Below are positions 1 to 12,056 of a stretch of 64,000 bases of DNA, piece after piece. Positions within the stretch are counted from its first letter, which is position 1; each line of letters begins with the position of its first letter. Origin of the DNA: Andrena cerasifolii. Its lineage: Eukaryota > Arthropoda > Insecta > Hymenoptera > Andrenidae. Below the pieces are notes generated by a model. It was not told the origin of the DNA, did not search any database, and saw only the letters and a list, made by a program, of their open reading frames with translations. The position numbers and the translations under genes are program-made. The stretch lies in assembly GCF_050908995.1 (NCBI RefSeq), contig NC_135132.1:5513001-5577000 (forward strand), read 5' to 3'.

Positions 1-2483
1 CGTTTCGACGGGCTCGCAAAAAGGCCGATTGATTTGCCAATCGTGCCTGGACCACGGATACACCCGTGTCTCGCGCCATTGTCGGCCAATTGCGGGAGAA
101 TCGTTCGCGGGGCAGCTTTGGCAGCAGGAAGGATCCCTGCTTCCTTTTGCATTCAAGGAATAATGGGATGGGGACGGGCGGAGCAGAGGTTTCTGAGGTT
201 TCCGAGCTTTCTTTTGCATCCTACTGGCGTCTTTTTCATCCGTCAGCCAGCTAGGTGGACTGGATGTTGCCACTGCCCCTCGCCCCCTTCGTACCCCATT
301 CCATTGGGCTCGCCACCACTCTTTTCTGTCCTCTTCTTTTGTCTCGGTCCTCACGGTTTATTTCCTCGCCCTCCTCGTACCTCGTCGTTGACTGGGTGTT
401 TCCTCTTTTTACCCAGCGTCCTGTCGATGGTGTCGGCGACCCATCGATATCGAGACGCGATACGGCACGGTGACGGTAATGACGAATTATTAAGTGATCG
501 CGCCGCTCGTGCCGCCCCGCGGCAGGATTAGGAAACACTCGCCACGCTCGCTTACGACGTTTACGCGTTCCTCTGCGCGAGAGCTGGGATGGTAGGAGGA
601 TTCCTTTTCGGGAGGTTGCTTTTTACGGTCGATTTGGTTTGGAGACTGGTTTTATTTGTTTGTTTTGTATCTCTACTTACTTAGGGTGCAGCGAGTCTCG
701 GAATTGGTGGCGCAGCCGAGTTCCTTCGGTGGAAACGAAAGGGGGAGCGGATAAAATTCATTTTATTGAATTAAATTCATTTCCCAACAGGGAATTGAAT
801 TTATTTCCCACTCAGGCGATTTTTAATTAATGTTATCTTGAAGCAACTCCTCAATTCTCCACTGAGCCAATTGTTATTATTTGCAAATGTCCTTGTTACA
901 CACTAATGATGTTATGAGAAAAGTACAAAGAAAATGAAGACTGTAAATTGTATAAAATGGGAAACTTATAATTAAATGCGTGATTACGTGTAACGAGCAA
1001 TAGTGAGACCTCGAAACCATATGCTCCAACAGAACACGAAGAAAGATTCGGTGTTCAGCAGATCTAGTATCGAAGCACCCAGTAATAAGTAAAAGTACAT
1101 ATCCTTTATCTCACATTTTTCACTTTAACATCTCCTACAAACCTCACACTGCATAGTTCCGCTGCTATTAAACATAACCTTAAAATCGTCCAAAGAGCAC
1201 CGAACTCGCAACTCCCTACGCCACTGCACATCAATTTACTCCACCAGTTCCCCCAGCAGCAGCGAATTTGTATATAGACTAAGTAGCCTGCAGCCTAGGG
1301 CGGCAAATTTGGGGCGAAAGAAATTGAAAATGTAGCAAAATGTTTTTATTTTGGCTGTTTTGACCAAGTGATCTTTGACAGAGATTTGAGACAACATTAA
1401 AAACAATTTAATTTTAGCATGTAGCAGATTAACAATAACTGATGTAGAGTTAATTTAAAATTGTCTCAACTCTTTTCAATTAAAATAGTTAATGATATTT
1501 CATGAAAAGGGTAGCAGACTCCAAATCCGTCCCTGCTCCCTGGAACAATTTTTTAACCTCCCAGCGCACCTGCATTACACCTCTGCCAAAGCAACATCAT
1601 CACCATGTGAATAGCCACTAGCTGTAGTCGCGCCATGAATGTTCCCCAATACATACTTTCCACGGCCGGGCCGACGTAACGACGCCCATCATGAACGCGC
1701 GGGGAAACAATAACTTGCGTAATAACGCGCCCGTCAGGATATCAGTGGCAAAGCTCCGCGGGTCGTTCGTTATCATCCCGACTGGTTCTTCGTGGATCCC
1801 AGGGCTGGAAGGGTGAGAAATGAAGCGAGGTGGCCTGGCCAGTATCGAATAGCGGAGAGACGCGACTATAACCAGCAAGCCACCAACCCCTGTTCTAATT
1901 AAGCCCGGCTAACCTGCGAGTTAGGATTATTACTTGGCCCAGCTGGATAGAGAAGAGCCGCGCACGGGGCTCCGGGTTTATGCTTGCGCCTGTGTGCGAG
2001 TGTGTTCGACGCTCACGTGCGCGAATGACCGAGTGAGAAAGAAGTCGGCGGGTTGGGGAGTGTCGCCTGGCATCCCGCCAACTATCCGCTTCCGTTCCCG
2101 TTCCTGTGGGAGCCGCCGACAGGAATTCAACACGTTTAGACGTTACCGAGAGGAAACTCTTTGAAAATTCTTGCAAGTACCGCTGTAACCACCTCATCTT
2201 TACCTCACCGCCCCACCCGTTGGTTTAATGTAACGTGTGTAATATATACGTTTGAGCGGAATGTACCCCGCGATAGGAGAAGTTATTTCAGCCAAGACGT
2301 TCGTGAGGATAAGAGGGGAAGGGGGGGGGGGATGTTGATGGAATGGATGCTACTGGGTTTGTTGGTGCGAATGGTGTTAGTGGGTTAATGAAGTTGTACT
2401 GTAAGGGGATCTGTGGGCGGGGCGGGTCGGAAAAGTTCGGGCGGGATCGGGCGACATCCTGATACTCACTTATCCCAATATTG
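1..2483. other. Non-coding stretch, no gene recognised
   Basis: GC-rich to about 720, with a pyrimidine-rich plus strand around 280-420, then AT-rich. The 165-codon frame near the start is low-complexity Pro/Ser/Arg sequence without a recognisable domain. Two near-identical words built on GAATTnAATTyATTTCCCA lie side by side at about 765-811. At 1,290-1,320 a phrase rich in GGCGGCAAATTTGGGGCG resembles the subterminal part of some hAT elements, but no ends can be found. A run of 11 G lies at 2,321-2,331. Confidence 0.6.
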
Positions 2484-2491
2484 CTCGGGAT

Positions 2492-2795
2492 CAGAGTTGC
2501 CAGGGAATTCTCTACGCGTAGAGAAGACATGACGTCACATAGACCTACTCGAAAGCGTGGGGTCCAGGGATGCCAGAAGTAGGGACAACAGGGACGGGTT
2601 ATGCCGTATCGCGTCTCTACCTTTGGCAGTCCTGGTAGCGTCACTTGGACTGGCTTGGTTTGTCGTTGGCATTCGTTGGCATGACGTCACCAACACAAAT
2701 ATACCATTACTGCTGTAGGTGTTCCTCTTGTCCCACTCCGTACCACGTCATGTGGTGTCTACGCCGCCATTAATTCCCTACATATGGTAACCCTG
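2492..2795. mobile_element. Non-autonomous hAT-like element (MITE), 304 bp
   Basis: The left end begins CAGAGTTGCCA and the right end, read on the minus strand, begins CAGGGTTACCA. This is the CAGRGTTRCCA terminus seen in many hAT elements. The ends continue to resemble each other with gaps (GGGAATT, GTAGA and CATGACGT blocks in the same order). The flanks are CTCGGGAT at 2,484-2,491 and CTCAGGAT at 2,796-2,803, an 8-bp target duplication with one difference, as expected for an old hAT insertion. No transposase frame is present. It contains an 18-bp perfect palindrome at 2,508-2,525 and two TGACGTCA octamers at 2,530 and 2,682. Confidence 0.7.
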
Positions 2796-2803
2796 CTCAG
2801 GAT

Positions 2804-5800
2804 CCTGACAGTTGAGTCGCGATAGGAGAGTATCGGGATCTTGCCCGAAATTTGCCGACATGTCCCTCGCCCCTAATTTCGCTAGCTTTTAATGATTTGG
2901 GACTAAGGTTGAGATGGAACGATGTCCAGGTCTTAGGGAATACACGAGACTTGAATGAATCGTTTCTTGAGGTTCTGAGAAGAGTATACAGTTTGTGCCT
3001 TGTGTGGTAATCGGCTTTGAAGCGTTCAAGTTTGTTCTGGCACAATTTTTATGCCAATTGAGCGAATATGGGGTGGTAATGTGGAAGGGATAGAGATGAG
3101 AGGCTATTGTTTTGCTTTATGGTGTTGTTTCGGTGGAATTGTACTCGAAATGTTGGAATTGGTGAGTACCAACAGCTTCTGGAGTATGAGCCATTAATGG
3201 TTGTTTTAGTAAAAAAAGACTTCCAAGTCGTTGGATTGATTTTAATAGAATTTTCGTGCTTTTCAAGAAGCACAATAGTTACAGGTCACAAATGAGATGT
3301 AATTCAAGTTCTAGAAATGGGACACATACGCACCTGCCCTTATAAAAACGTCATTGTTCGCGAAGAGACACGACACCAACATCCACCCTGTATTCCCAGC
3401 GCTCCAGCCGCACCGTTCCTGGACAAACTGCATTCCTCCCCTTCCTTTTCCTCGTTTTTCGTAGACTGGGTACACTTCGCCTCCCTCGACGAAGTCACCA
3501 TCATCGGGAGTGGAGACTAAGGAGACGAGTGGGCTGTGGGGGACGCTAATTCGCATCCGTTTTAAAGCAAGGACGATAAGCTCTCGCGAGGAGGATCGGA
3601 GGGAACTAGAGCGAGCCGCGATAATACGTCTTTCCTGTCACGTAGCGGCCGATGGCATTATGATAATGCCGCGAATAAGAAGGATTCAGGGGCGGAAATG
3701 TGAACGATGAGTGAAGTGGCGCGGCAGGGATGTACTACCCTTGCCGGGCGGCCCTGAGGAGAACGGTTTAATCGAGATTCGATTTTTCATTTTGGTTTAC
3801 GTGCCCCCGCGCGGCTGATACCTTGGCTGTGTCTTGAAATTGGAATACGCCCGATGGTGATCACGCGGTCCGCAGCGTTGGGCGAAACGCTTTGCTGGGT
3901 CCTTCTCAGCGTGATTTCTGGATTGTGAATTATTCATGGAATTACACGGGAATTTTGAATCTAGAGGAAGTGAATGAAGGGATAGTTCCTTTTATTTTAT
4001 CGTTAAAGTCCTGGTAGACAGAGTTTGATGGCAAGTATGACTGTGTGGCTAAATTTTACTTTGATTCGCTTAGAAATTGAGGTAAATGAAGGCTGGTGGA
4101 ATATAACAACATGACAAGGCAGTACGTGACAAGCCCTCTGGTACCAGTGTCACGATACTGTTCCTGAATTTTCGTTTAGAGACACGAATAGCAATATTGT
4201 GTGAAGTAATTTGTTTAAATGAATTTAGAAGTGTTCTATTAAATACCACATGGTTTGGAAGGTAATTAGGGGGGGGGGGCACTAGTGGAGAAAGTAGAGG
4301 GAGTAGCTTGAGCTTATGGACACCCAAAGTTTTATTTTACGTAGACAGCCCGTAAACTGTAGCCTCAGCGAAGGCAACTGGCTGCTGAAGGCCACTAACG
4401 AGCTCTCCCCCACCATACCATTTTTCAATCCCCAGCACGCTGCGCGTCATCATCTTACGCATGCGCATTGCAGTACCCAAAGTTTACAGCCACTGTTAGC
4501 CCTGTGGGAATAAATATACTTTATTTTTCAACCAATTCGTTACTATTTGTAAGAAAATGAGTACGAAAAAGTGGCATGAAACTATTTAAAAATTCGTGAA
4601 TCTGTAATTTACGCGAAATGGTGTAAAATACTATCATTTTGGTTGGTAACGCGTAATATAAATCGAATTGGGCGACGAACTTTTCGAGGACGCAAGAAAA
4701 TGGCGGAATTATTCACGATGTATGATATTCGGGAACGCCTCGTTCATATTTTATTCAGTGCCCATAAATTCAAAGTATTCCATTAAGCCTTTTCGTGAAT
4801 TAAGTTCTCTTTCGCATGGCAATATCGACATTCCCATGGAATTCCGAAATTTTATCCATTATGGCAGTCTGGTTGGTCACGCGCGACGATGTAGAAAAAT
4901 TCCATCAACTTGTCACCACTGTACTAAAGTATTCCTTCGCGCTCTATTCTCGTGTCTATCTCAAGCGAAAACAGTTGAATCCACTTTCATATTTATGGAA
5001 TTTATACTGTGCCATCCACTTTGTAAAACTGACTATTACGTAAACATCTGACAGGCATGATGCAATGGCTGTTCCTCTAATTTCAAATACAGAAAAGGTA
5101 CCACTACGTCCACCAATTCACTGGTCACTCTCTAATCGTCTCTAACACTTTCACTATCAAGTAGTCTCATTACCAACTAACCCAAACTTAATCTAGAAAG
5201 GGTGTTATGCCGACACTTAACATCACTAATCCCTCATTCTCCCTTTTCCACAAGTTGCTTGCCAACCAACGCTGCATTGAAGGCCCAAGATGTAACCTAA
5301 CCCTAAACGCAGTTCAGGCTCTAACTGCAACTAAGACAAAGTCAGGATAGCAACAACAATTAATCCATTCGTACCTTAGCGACTACTTTGAACACTTTAT
5401 AACTATCACTGATGACACTTCAGAACACCCAGGTCTGTCTGAGGTCTGATTGAACCTACCCAAAGCCTAGTCCACACCTGGAGCAGATTTAAACCCCATT
5501 TCAATAAAAAAGACCTCTACCTAGACCTAGCCTAGCCTTCACAGACACCATGCACGTGGAAGACACGCTAATTTCGCTGTTTTCCTCGATGGTCTACGTC
5601 CCAACGCTACCAGCGCTGGTAATTGGATAGGAAGCTAATTAGACCATCCCCGTTCCGCGTCCGACGAGGCAATCCAGGCTGAAAGAGAGCCGCGAGATTT
5701 ATGTCGAAGAAAAGACCACGTAAGAGAGCGAATCACGAAGAACGTTGCGCTGAGAGATCTATCGCTCCCAGCCCATCCCCCGATACAGCCATGGAAAATG

Positions 5801-8800
5801 GAATCGTGGACGTTCAGTGGGACATCCGGTAGATGGAATTCACACATCAGGCCGGGGATCGATCACGGGACACTTTCCGCGTAGCGACCTATGACAAACA
5901 CTCAGAGATTTTCCTGCAGCGTCTCCGTAGATTCTGTTAAACACAGGTGGGCAATGTCTTTCCAGTGAATCGATACCAGGCGGAATTGTAGGAAACGTTA
6001 ATTCGAGCTGTCAAATATTGGACGTGCCGGCCAGTTGAATATCCAGTCGAAATCTGCCGCTCGACACAATGTAATCCTATTATTGGAGATTTACCTTTTT
6101 ACTGGGTGTCCTGGGCGCCACTGGGTTTTCGTGGTTGTTGGGGATTTTTGGTCGTCCGTTGCTGGAATGGTGAAATGGGTGATTTTGGACCTAACGAGAC
6201 TTTCAACGTTTTTGGACTTTTAAGGTTATTTGCATGATGCAGCAGGGAGGGGGTTCCTGAGGTTTGCTACTTTTTTAATAGACTCTAGGGGGTCTTTTAA
6301 ATTTTTTTGTCGAATCAGTTATTTTTCTGAGGTTTCGGTTCTTATTTTTGGCTAAATAGGGAGCTTGTGATTTGTCGTAAATTGTTTCCTGAATTTTATA
6401 ATTAAGGTGGAAAAAGGGGATGAACTGTTTTTCGAAATGCGTCTATGTGAACACTTGACAGGGGATGACTTGCAAAATTAGTGCGGAAAATTTGTAGCAA
6501 GATTTTCTGTGTTCTGTTTCCTAATCTGTTAAGATTGTAGGTTTTTTACAAACGTGGGTTATGCAGACTGAAGAAATCGAGGGTTAGGTGAAGGCGTCAG
6601 TAATTAGATGCGCAACTTATTCTATTTTATTAAAGTCTTAAATAGTAGTGTCACTGCCCAGTAATTAAGAATTACATTCAGCAAACGATATCCTAGAGTT
6701 AAAGGAATTTAGTCTTTCAATGGCTTCAGTTCTGCTGCTTAAAAGATGACGCGAATTGTTAAATTCTGATTTACGATTTTCATTTGCTGAAAGGTTACAA
6801 CGTAGGTCCACATTTCTTACTGAGCAATACTCCTCTTTTTGCAGCAAGAAAATGTAAAGGAAAGAGAAGCAAGACTAACGACGTGCCATATCCGTTGAAT
6901 TTGTACATTTATTACCGAGTAGTAATGAGTCGACGTTCGCAGCTCCACGTATTAGCTTTCCGGATTAAAAAAAAATTAATAGCTATCGCTGAAAAATGAT
7001 ACTTCCATCTATTATAATTCCAGCATTTACATAAAAGTGAATGTTCCGTGGAAGAGAAGCTGATGTCGATTTATTTGAAAATGTTTTTACTAAACTACAT
7101 GAATACACAAATCATTAACATTACTATGTATATCATAATACCCTTTCGCATAACAAATTGTGGACCTTGAATTCGATTTTCCGATATTTTGCGATTGCCC
7201 TGCTCTGCATAAACGATTACTTCGAACCCATTGCAAAGTGAGTCTGCTGTCTTCAAGATGATCCCCCATATCAGGGAACCAATAATTGTTTTTAAGATTC
7301 TCCAAATAATATACATGAGAATCTCAACATATGTGAATAAATCAAGCATTCACAAAGCCATCTACAAACGAAGATTAGCCAAATGGCCACTACACCCTCG
7401 CACAGACGATCCCAACAAACACCAGTTCCATGTGAACTAGTCAGAGCCTAGTTGTCCTCATGGTGCACCCCAAGTATCAACCACCCAAACCTCTTAATCC
7501 TCCACTTTGTGCATCGCTGTACCCTTAAACGCAACAGCGGGTTGCATCCACCCAGGAAACAAGCAATTCAAAAAAAAACCTTAAGCTCCCTCTCAGGAAC
7601 ATCATAAATCGACCAACAGTGGGGGGAGGCTAACTCGCGAACTCGAGAGCGTTGCGCAACTTCCGAAGCGTTCAGCGCGTACGTCTTTCCCCGGAAGTTG
7701 GTCCGTAAGTTGGAGGTTCAGTTTCTTTTGCTTTTTCTTTGAAGTATTAAATATTTCCCCCCAAACTCCTCCGCCTCCAGAACGGTACTCGTTAGACGAG
7801 TCTAGCCTGCGTTCCATCCGGCGAGGGCACGCGCGTGCAGGTGCGGTGGGGAACCTTTCTTCCTCCTTATTGAATAAAAAGAAGCGCGCCAAGTCGAATT
7901 TTCAGCACCGCTGGGCCCCTGACTGCCATTTTTGCGAAGTGTCCACATTAAACTGTGTAACATAAAATTACTACTATTATTCGTCTGTTTCATGCAGTGA
8001 CTAAATAGTAGTATTAGTATTGTACATCAGTAATAAGTTAGGCTTAACTATCAAAAGATCTCGACCAATTCTACTCTTCCCACGTAACAGAACTGTCCAA
8101 AATAGACACCTTTATTTGGTTACACTAGATGTCACCCAAACCGCAGCACCAACGTTCCCCCCAGCCAAGGCCGCGTTCTTTTCAGCAATGGGAATCGCGG
8201 GGCGTCATTCGCGGCATATTCATGAAGATTAATAGGAAGCTTTGGCGCGGCGGTTTCAATGAAATCGGAAGCAGATTGGGCTTTCGACAAACGTTTGACT
8301 ATCCCCGGTCACGCGCCCAGCCCCCCGTTCCCCGGGTCGTACCTTCTCTCATGGTAATCGCAGATAGGTACGGGTTAAGCACCATGCCCATGGACCGGCG
8401 CGCTTGAAACCGGGGACCTCCATTAGCTGCGATAGAGAGCCCGTGTTAAGAGTGTTAATGCGACTCCCGGGGCTCGTCGGTTCGCTGCTTCTAGTTAGGG
8501 TCGATTTTGGACGCAAACTGTTCTTCCGATTAGCGAGCGCGAGTATCTGCCCGCCTTGGCGTTGTCTTCCTTGCTGATTTTCTCATCGTGTGAGACAAAA
8601 GATGAGGCTTCCGGTAATTTAGTAATGAATTTTTTACTCATCAATTTGGTGTGATTAGAATCGAAGGTTTGGATTGGAAGGAACGTTTGTTGAAATGATT
8701 TCCCATTAAATTGGAGGGGATGCCAGTTTATACAGACATTGGAGCAAGTAGACAAGATAGAGCTTGAACGTGGCCTCATAGACGAGTGAAAATCTAAAGG

Positions 8801-9287
8801 AGTGATCGTGTCTGCAGACAAAAGAAAAATCCCACTTGAAAGGATCAAATCAAATCCCCTCGAAAGCCGACGCGAACAAAAAGCGGGTCGCGACGACATT
8901 AAATTCCCCGGGCCAGGAAAGATTAAACACTCGACGTCGAACACACAATTCTATCGATCGCGAGGAAATTCCTCTGGAAACACAAGCGTGCACGGTCCAA
9001 GACGGAACAGATCTTCCGCGCTCGTGGATCGATCGCGGGCTAGTACCTCCTGGAGGGCCAATATCCCGGGTAACTAATGCGATTTCATCGACAACGTCCT
9101 GGAATCAGGAAATAAACCAATCGCAGATCGCTACATCTCTCAGAACCTGACCGTTTCCGCGCTCAAAGAATTTATATAGTGTTCTGTGCATACGGTGTAT
9201 TCTTACATTACCTAAACGCCATGCGGGGACATTGCAGCCCATAATCTAGGAAAACTAACCTAGAACTCCCGAATTCCAGTCTACCCG
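2804..9287. other. Non-coding stretch, no gene recognised
   Basis: Mixed-composition DNA with only short overlapping frames, none with a recognisable domain. Small marks include 11 G at 4,269-4,279, a 14-bp perfect palindrome TACCAGCGCTGGTA at 5,608-5,621, and CTAG-rich diverged sequence at 5,180-5,530 that may be the remains of another short-period array. I see no transposon ends with matching target duplications here. The GC-richer parts (about 5,560-5,900 and 8,130-8,500) contain mixed AT-rich factor-like motifs but nothing decisive. Confidence 0.5.
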
Positions 9288-9290
9288 ACT

Positions 9291-9305
9291 GGCGCCATCT
9301 ACTGA
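9291..9305 (-). promoter_or_regulatory. CTCF-like site
   Basis: On the minus strand the bases read TCAGTAGATGGCGCC, which fits 14 of 15 positions of the CTCF core CCASYAGRKGGCRSY as I remember it. CTCF is known as an insulator and architectural factor and is present in insects. Binding here is inference from the motif alone. Confidence 0.4.
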
Positions 9306-11640
9306 GAGACACTTACCGAAGTCCCAAATCGACCATCAAAGTCGCCCTGCTTGTAAATGCACAAGTTAAAGTCAATAAGGAAAAATGCATAGACTATGGT
9401 GTAATAGTCAGGTGTTCCAATTCCCCCGGGCGATTATTTCGTTCTAGTTCTTTTTGTGGCCGGTAGATTGGCATCCGAAAAGCCACATAAAACTGACTTT
9501 TTGTACATAATATCACTAAAATCTCTACTACTGCAATCTCATGACTTAACTCCCACGTTGCTAGCTTTCTGACAACGACGCCTCTCGCGGCGGTCAGAGG
9601 AACTAACCAGTAATCGTCACAAAACGCCGCTGGAGTAGAGGTGCTAAGTCGGATCACCTGTCTATTACGCCGTGGTATAGGCATTGCCTTCTACAAAATG
9701 GTGATGGAGTTACACGTAATATATCGAATTCCCAAAGTCCCTTTCGGCGAACTTAACGCCGTCTGAGGGCCACAGAACAGGACCCACATCGATCAATCGC
9801 TGACCTAGGTGGACGGCTGAAGTGCGTGCACGAGAGCAGCCCGATTATTTGGATTAGTCGAGCGTGTTTGACGAGTGGTTTCATCTTGAACTCCGTTCCC
9901 CCTGCGCGTACGTGAAAAGTTCGCGGGCCGTGCTCGCTAGGGCGGGCGGCAGCGGCCGCGAGCGCGGTCCGAGTGGGAGTATCAAAAGAGAAAGTTACTC
10001 TATACTTACGGAATATTGCTTTTAACGCTGCCAGCCTCCCCTTCCGTAAATGTCGGGGCGGAGTTACCAACTTGTACGGCGGAATCCAGTTCATACCGGT
10101 AAATTATTCAGCCTTTTCAACGGACTTCCCACCCCCTTAGCCCGCATTGTTTCAGCTTTTTCAGACTCTCCCCTGGCTTGGGGATGGCGGCTAAGTGTCT
10201 TCGAACTGATCCCACGACTTCTCGCCTCTTCTTGGGTCTCCGTTTCCGTCGTTTGATCCAGATGAACGGAGAAAATCGAAGGATAGTGAGTTGGTTTTGC
10301 GTGTAGACGCTACTGGGTGGCTAAAAAAAAATGTTTCTGCCTGTATATGTATAACTAGGGAAAGGTGGATGTGAGGACTACAATGAGTTGATGGAGTATT
10401 CACATAATTATGGTGTTACTGTGAATCTTTGACAAATGCTTGTAAGTGCCTGGGTCTGTTTTGACCCACAGTAGCCGCCTTCTTACATATAGCTATTTTA
10501 GACAGCATCCTTTCTGTTAGAGCAATTACTTTTCTGTATTTCTGAGATCTTCTCTATTACTATTTACTGTCACGCTCGGGGGACTACGCGTGGGTCCAAC
10601 GAGACCAGGACGCCGCCGTCCAAGGGATAATACCACCGCCACATACCGGATTAATTCGTGCCGCGCTTGTAACAGTACTGACGTAACGTAGACCGTAATT
10701 GGGATTCTAAAATGCAGGAGAAGTCGAGCAACTAGGATCCTTCCTGTGTCTTCGACCGGCTGCATTATTCTCTCTCCGGTTTCCTGCGAGCAGCTCCACA
10801 GACATCCGATCAGAAAGTGCCTAGGGGCACGTTTTTATTGGGTTATTCCTTATGCCGGGATTTAATCCAGAAAATTAGAAACGACGGCAGAAAGTAGAGG
10901 AGGCTTGCTCGGGAACAACCGTCCGCATTCCCCATTTCCTTGCACGCTCGGCCACTCTGGTCGCGTCGCTTTAGCCACGGCCCCGCGTCTTTTCTCTCCT
11001 CTATTTCTGGCTTTCGGTCAGCGTCAGATCCCGCGGGATTCCCCGCTACTCGTGGTCCCTCGTCGGGCGCTTTACCTTCCTTCTTTCGCCAGCTATCTTC
11101 ATTTCCATCATGGTATTCCCTACCACTATCTCGCGGCCCTATCGGCTTGTCCGCCTCTCTGGCTTTCATCCTCGGCCCGCTTTCTTTCTTCCCGCGGTGG
11201 CCCTTAGTTGAATCAAACGACGCCACGGATTCCTTTTTCCCGACGAGATTTGCATTCGACGCTAACGGTGTTTCCCTTTCTTGTCGCGCTGACTGCTGGG
11301 AGCCGCGGTAATTCTGCGAGGGAATTACTCCTGGCCTGCTTTGGGGTCTTGCCTGTGTGGGGCAAAGACGCTTCAGTGGATAGGTGCTGGATTCTGGGTT
11401 ACAAGTTTTATGAATTTAGAGGATGTTAGTGCTGAACTATATTTTCTGTGCATTACTAGTGTATAATAAATGGACATGTTACAGTCACATGGGAATGTGG
11501 GTTTACCGAATCAAATTCTTGCATGAGATTTCGATCGTTTAAGATAAGGCTGTTAAATGGAATTGGGGCTATGTGGTCAGTTTCGTATTATTTTGGCATA
11601 GATAATGGAATACTTGGCTGACATAGAGGTATTAATACTA
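9306..11640. other. Non-coding stretch, no gene recognised
   Basis: CpG-rich around 9,560-10,120 and 10,920-11,310. Overlapping frames of up to 127 codons on both strands come from the GC-rich composition and show no domain. A short imperfect dyad TGGGTC..GACCCA lies at about 10,450-10,470. The only clear internal structure is the first member of the 70-bp repeat pair, listed separately. Confidence 0.5.
10988..11060 (+). repeat. Local repeat pair, member 1
   Basis: This segment closely matches 12,597-12,663. The shared block is roughly 65-75 bp with few differences by eye. Its invariant centre is about 30 bp and includes GGCTTTCGGTCAGCGTCAGA followed by TCCCGCGGGA. The similarity resumes at TACTCGTGGTCC after a variable gap. 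In one frame both copies would encode the same stretch (ISGFRSASDPAG), but the surrounding frames do not agree, so this may be a duplicated regulatory or transposon fragment rather than an exon. Confidence 0.75.
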
Positions 11641-11658
11641 CTTGCGGTGATGAACAGT

Positions 11659-11698
11659 GGCGACATCTGCTGGGAGAATTTGCTCACCAGGGGGCTAC
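11659..11698. promoter_or_regulatory. Paired CTCF-like motifs
   Basis: On the minus strand 11,659-11,673 reads CCAGCAGATGTCGCC, 14 of 15 positions of the CTCF core. Eleven bases further, 11,684-11,698 on the plus strand reads TCACCAGGGGGCTAC, about 12 of 15. The two motifs point away from each other. Similarity to a known consensus is what is seen; function is inferred. Confidence 0.35.
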
Positions 11699-11888
11699 GG
11701 TTCGTTTTCAACTTCAACAAGTCTACATACATCTATGTCCGATGTTTATATATATTAGAAATTGTACATGTCTTTCCAAAAAGTTAATCTGTTATACGAT
11801 AAACCAAAACATCTGATGCACCCTTGGTACCGCAAAGTAATCGAATATAACCTAACATCCTTCAATATTACAATTTTTCTTCTGTTAT

Positions 11889-11952
11889 CAAAAGGATGCA
11901 GTATTGTTAACCATTCTTAGTGAAGAATGATTAACAATACTGCATCCTTTTG
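11889..11952. repeat. Near-perfect 30-bp hairpin with 4-nt loop
   Basis: The left arm 11,889-11,918 begins CAAAAGGATGCAGTATTGTT. The right arm 11,923-11,952 is its reverse complement with one G/A difference (a G-U pair if the plus strand were RNA). The loop is AGTG. The stem stops abruptly on both sides and I see no matching target duplication. It could be a tiny palindromic element, a snap-back replication scar, or the stem of a small RNA precursor. I do not recognise a known microRNA seed in it. Confidence 0.9.
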
Positions 11953-12056
11953 CAGTAAAACACTATTCATTTTTCCACTTGGATATATTTGCACCTAACC
12001 TACAACACAAAAATCATCACGTAAAATCCCTAATTATTTCAACACATATCCATATT

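Noticed and set aside
1285..1320. hAT-like GGCGGCAAATTTGGGG phrase
   Set aside because: No terminal repeats or target duplication nearby; too short to call an element.
10445..10475. TGGGTC..GACCCA dyad as a piggyBac-like end
   Set aside because: Only a 6-bp stem, with no TTAA or partner end.
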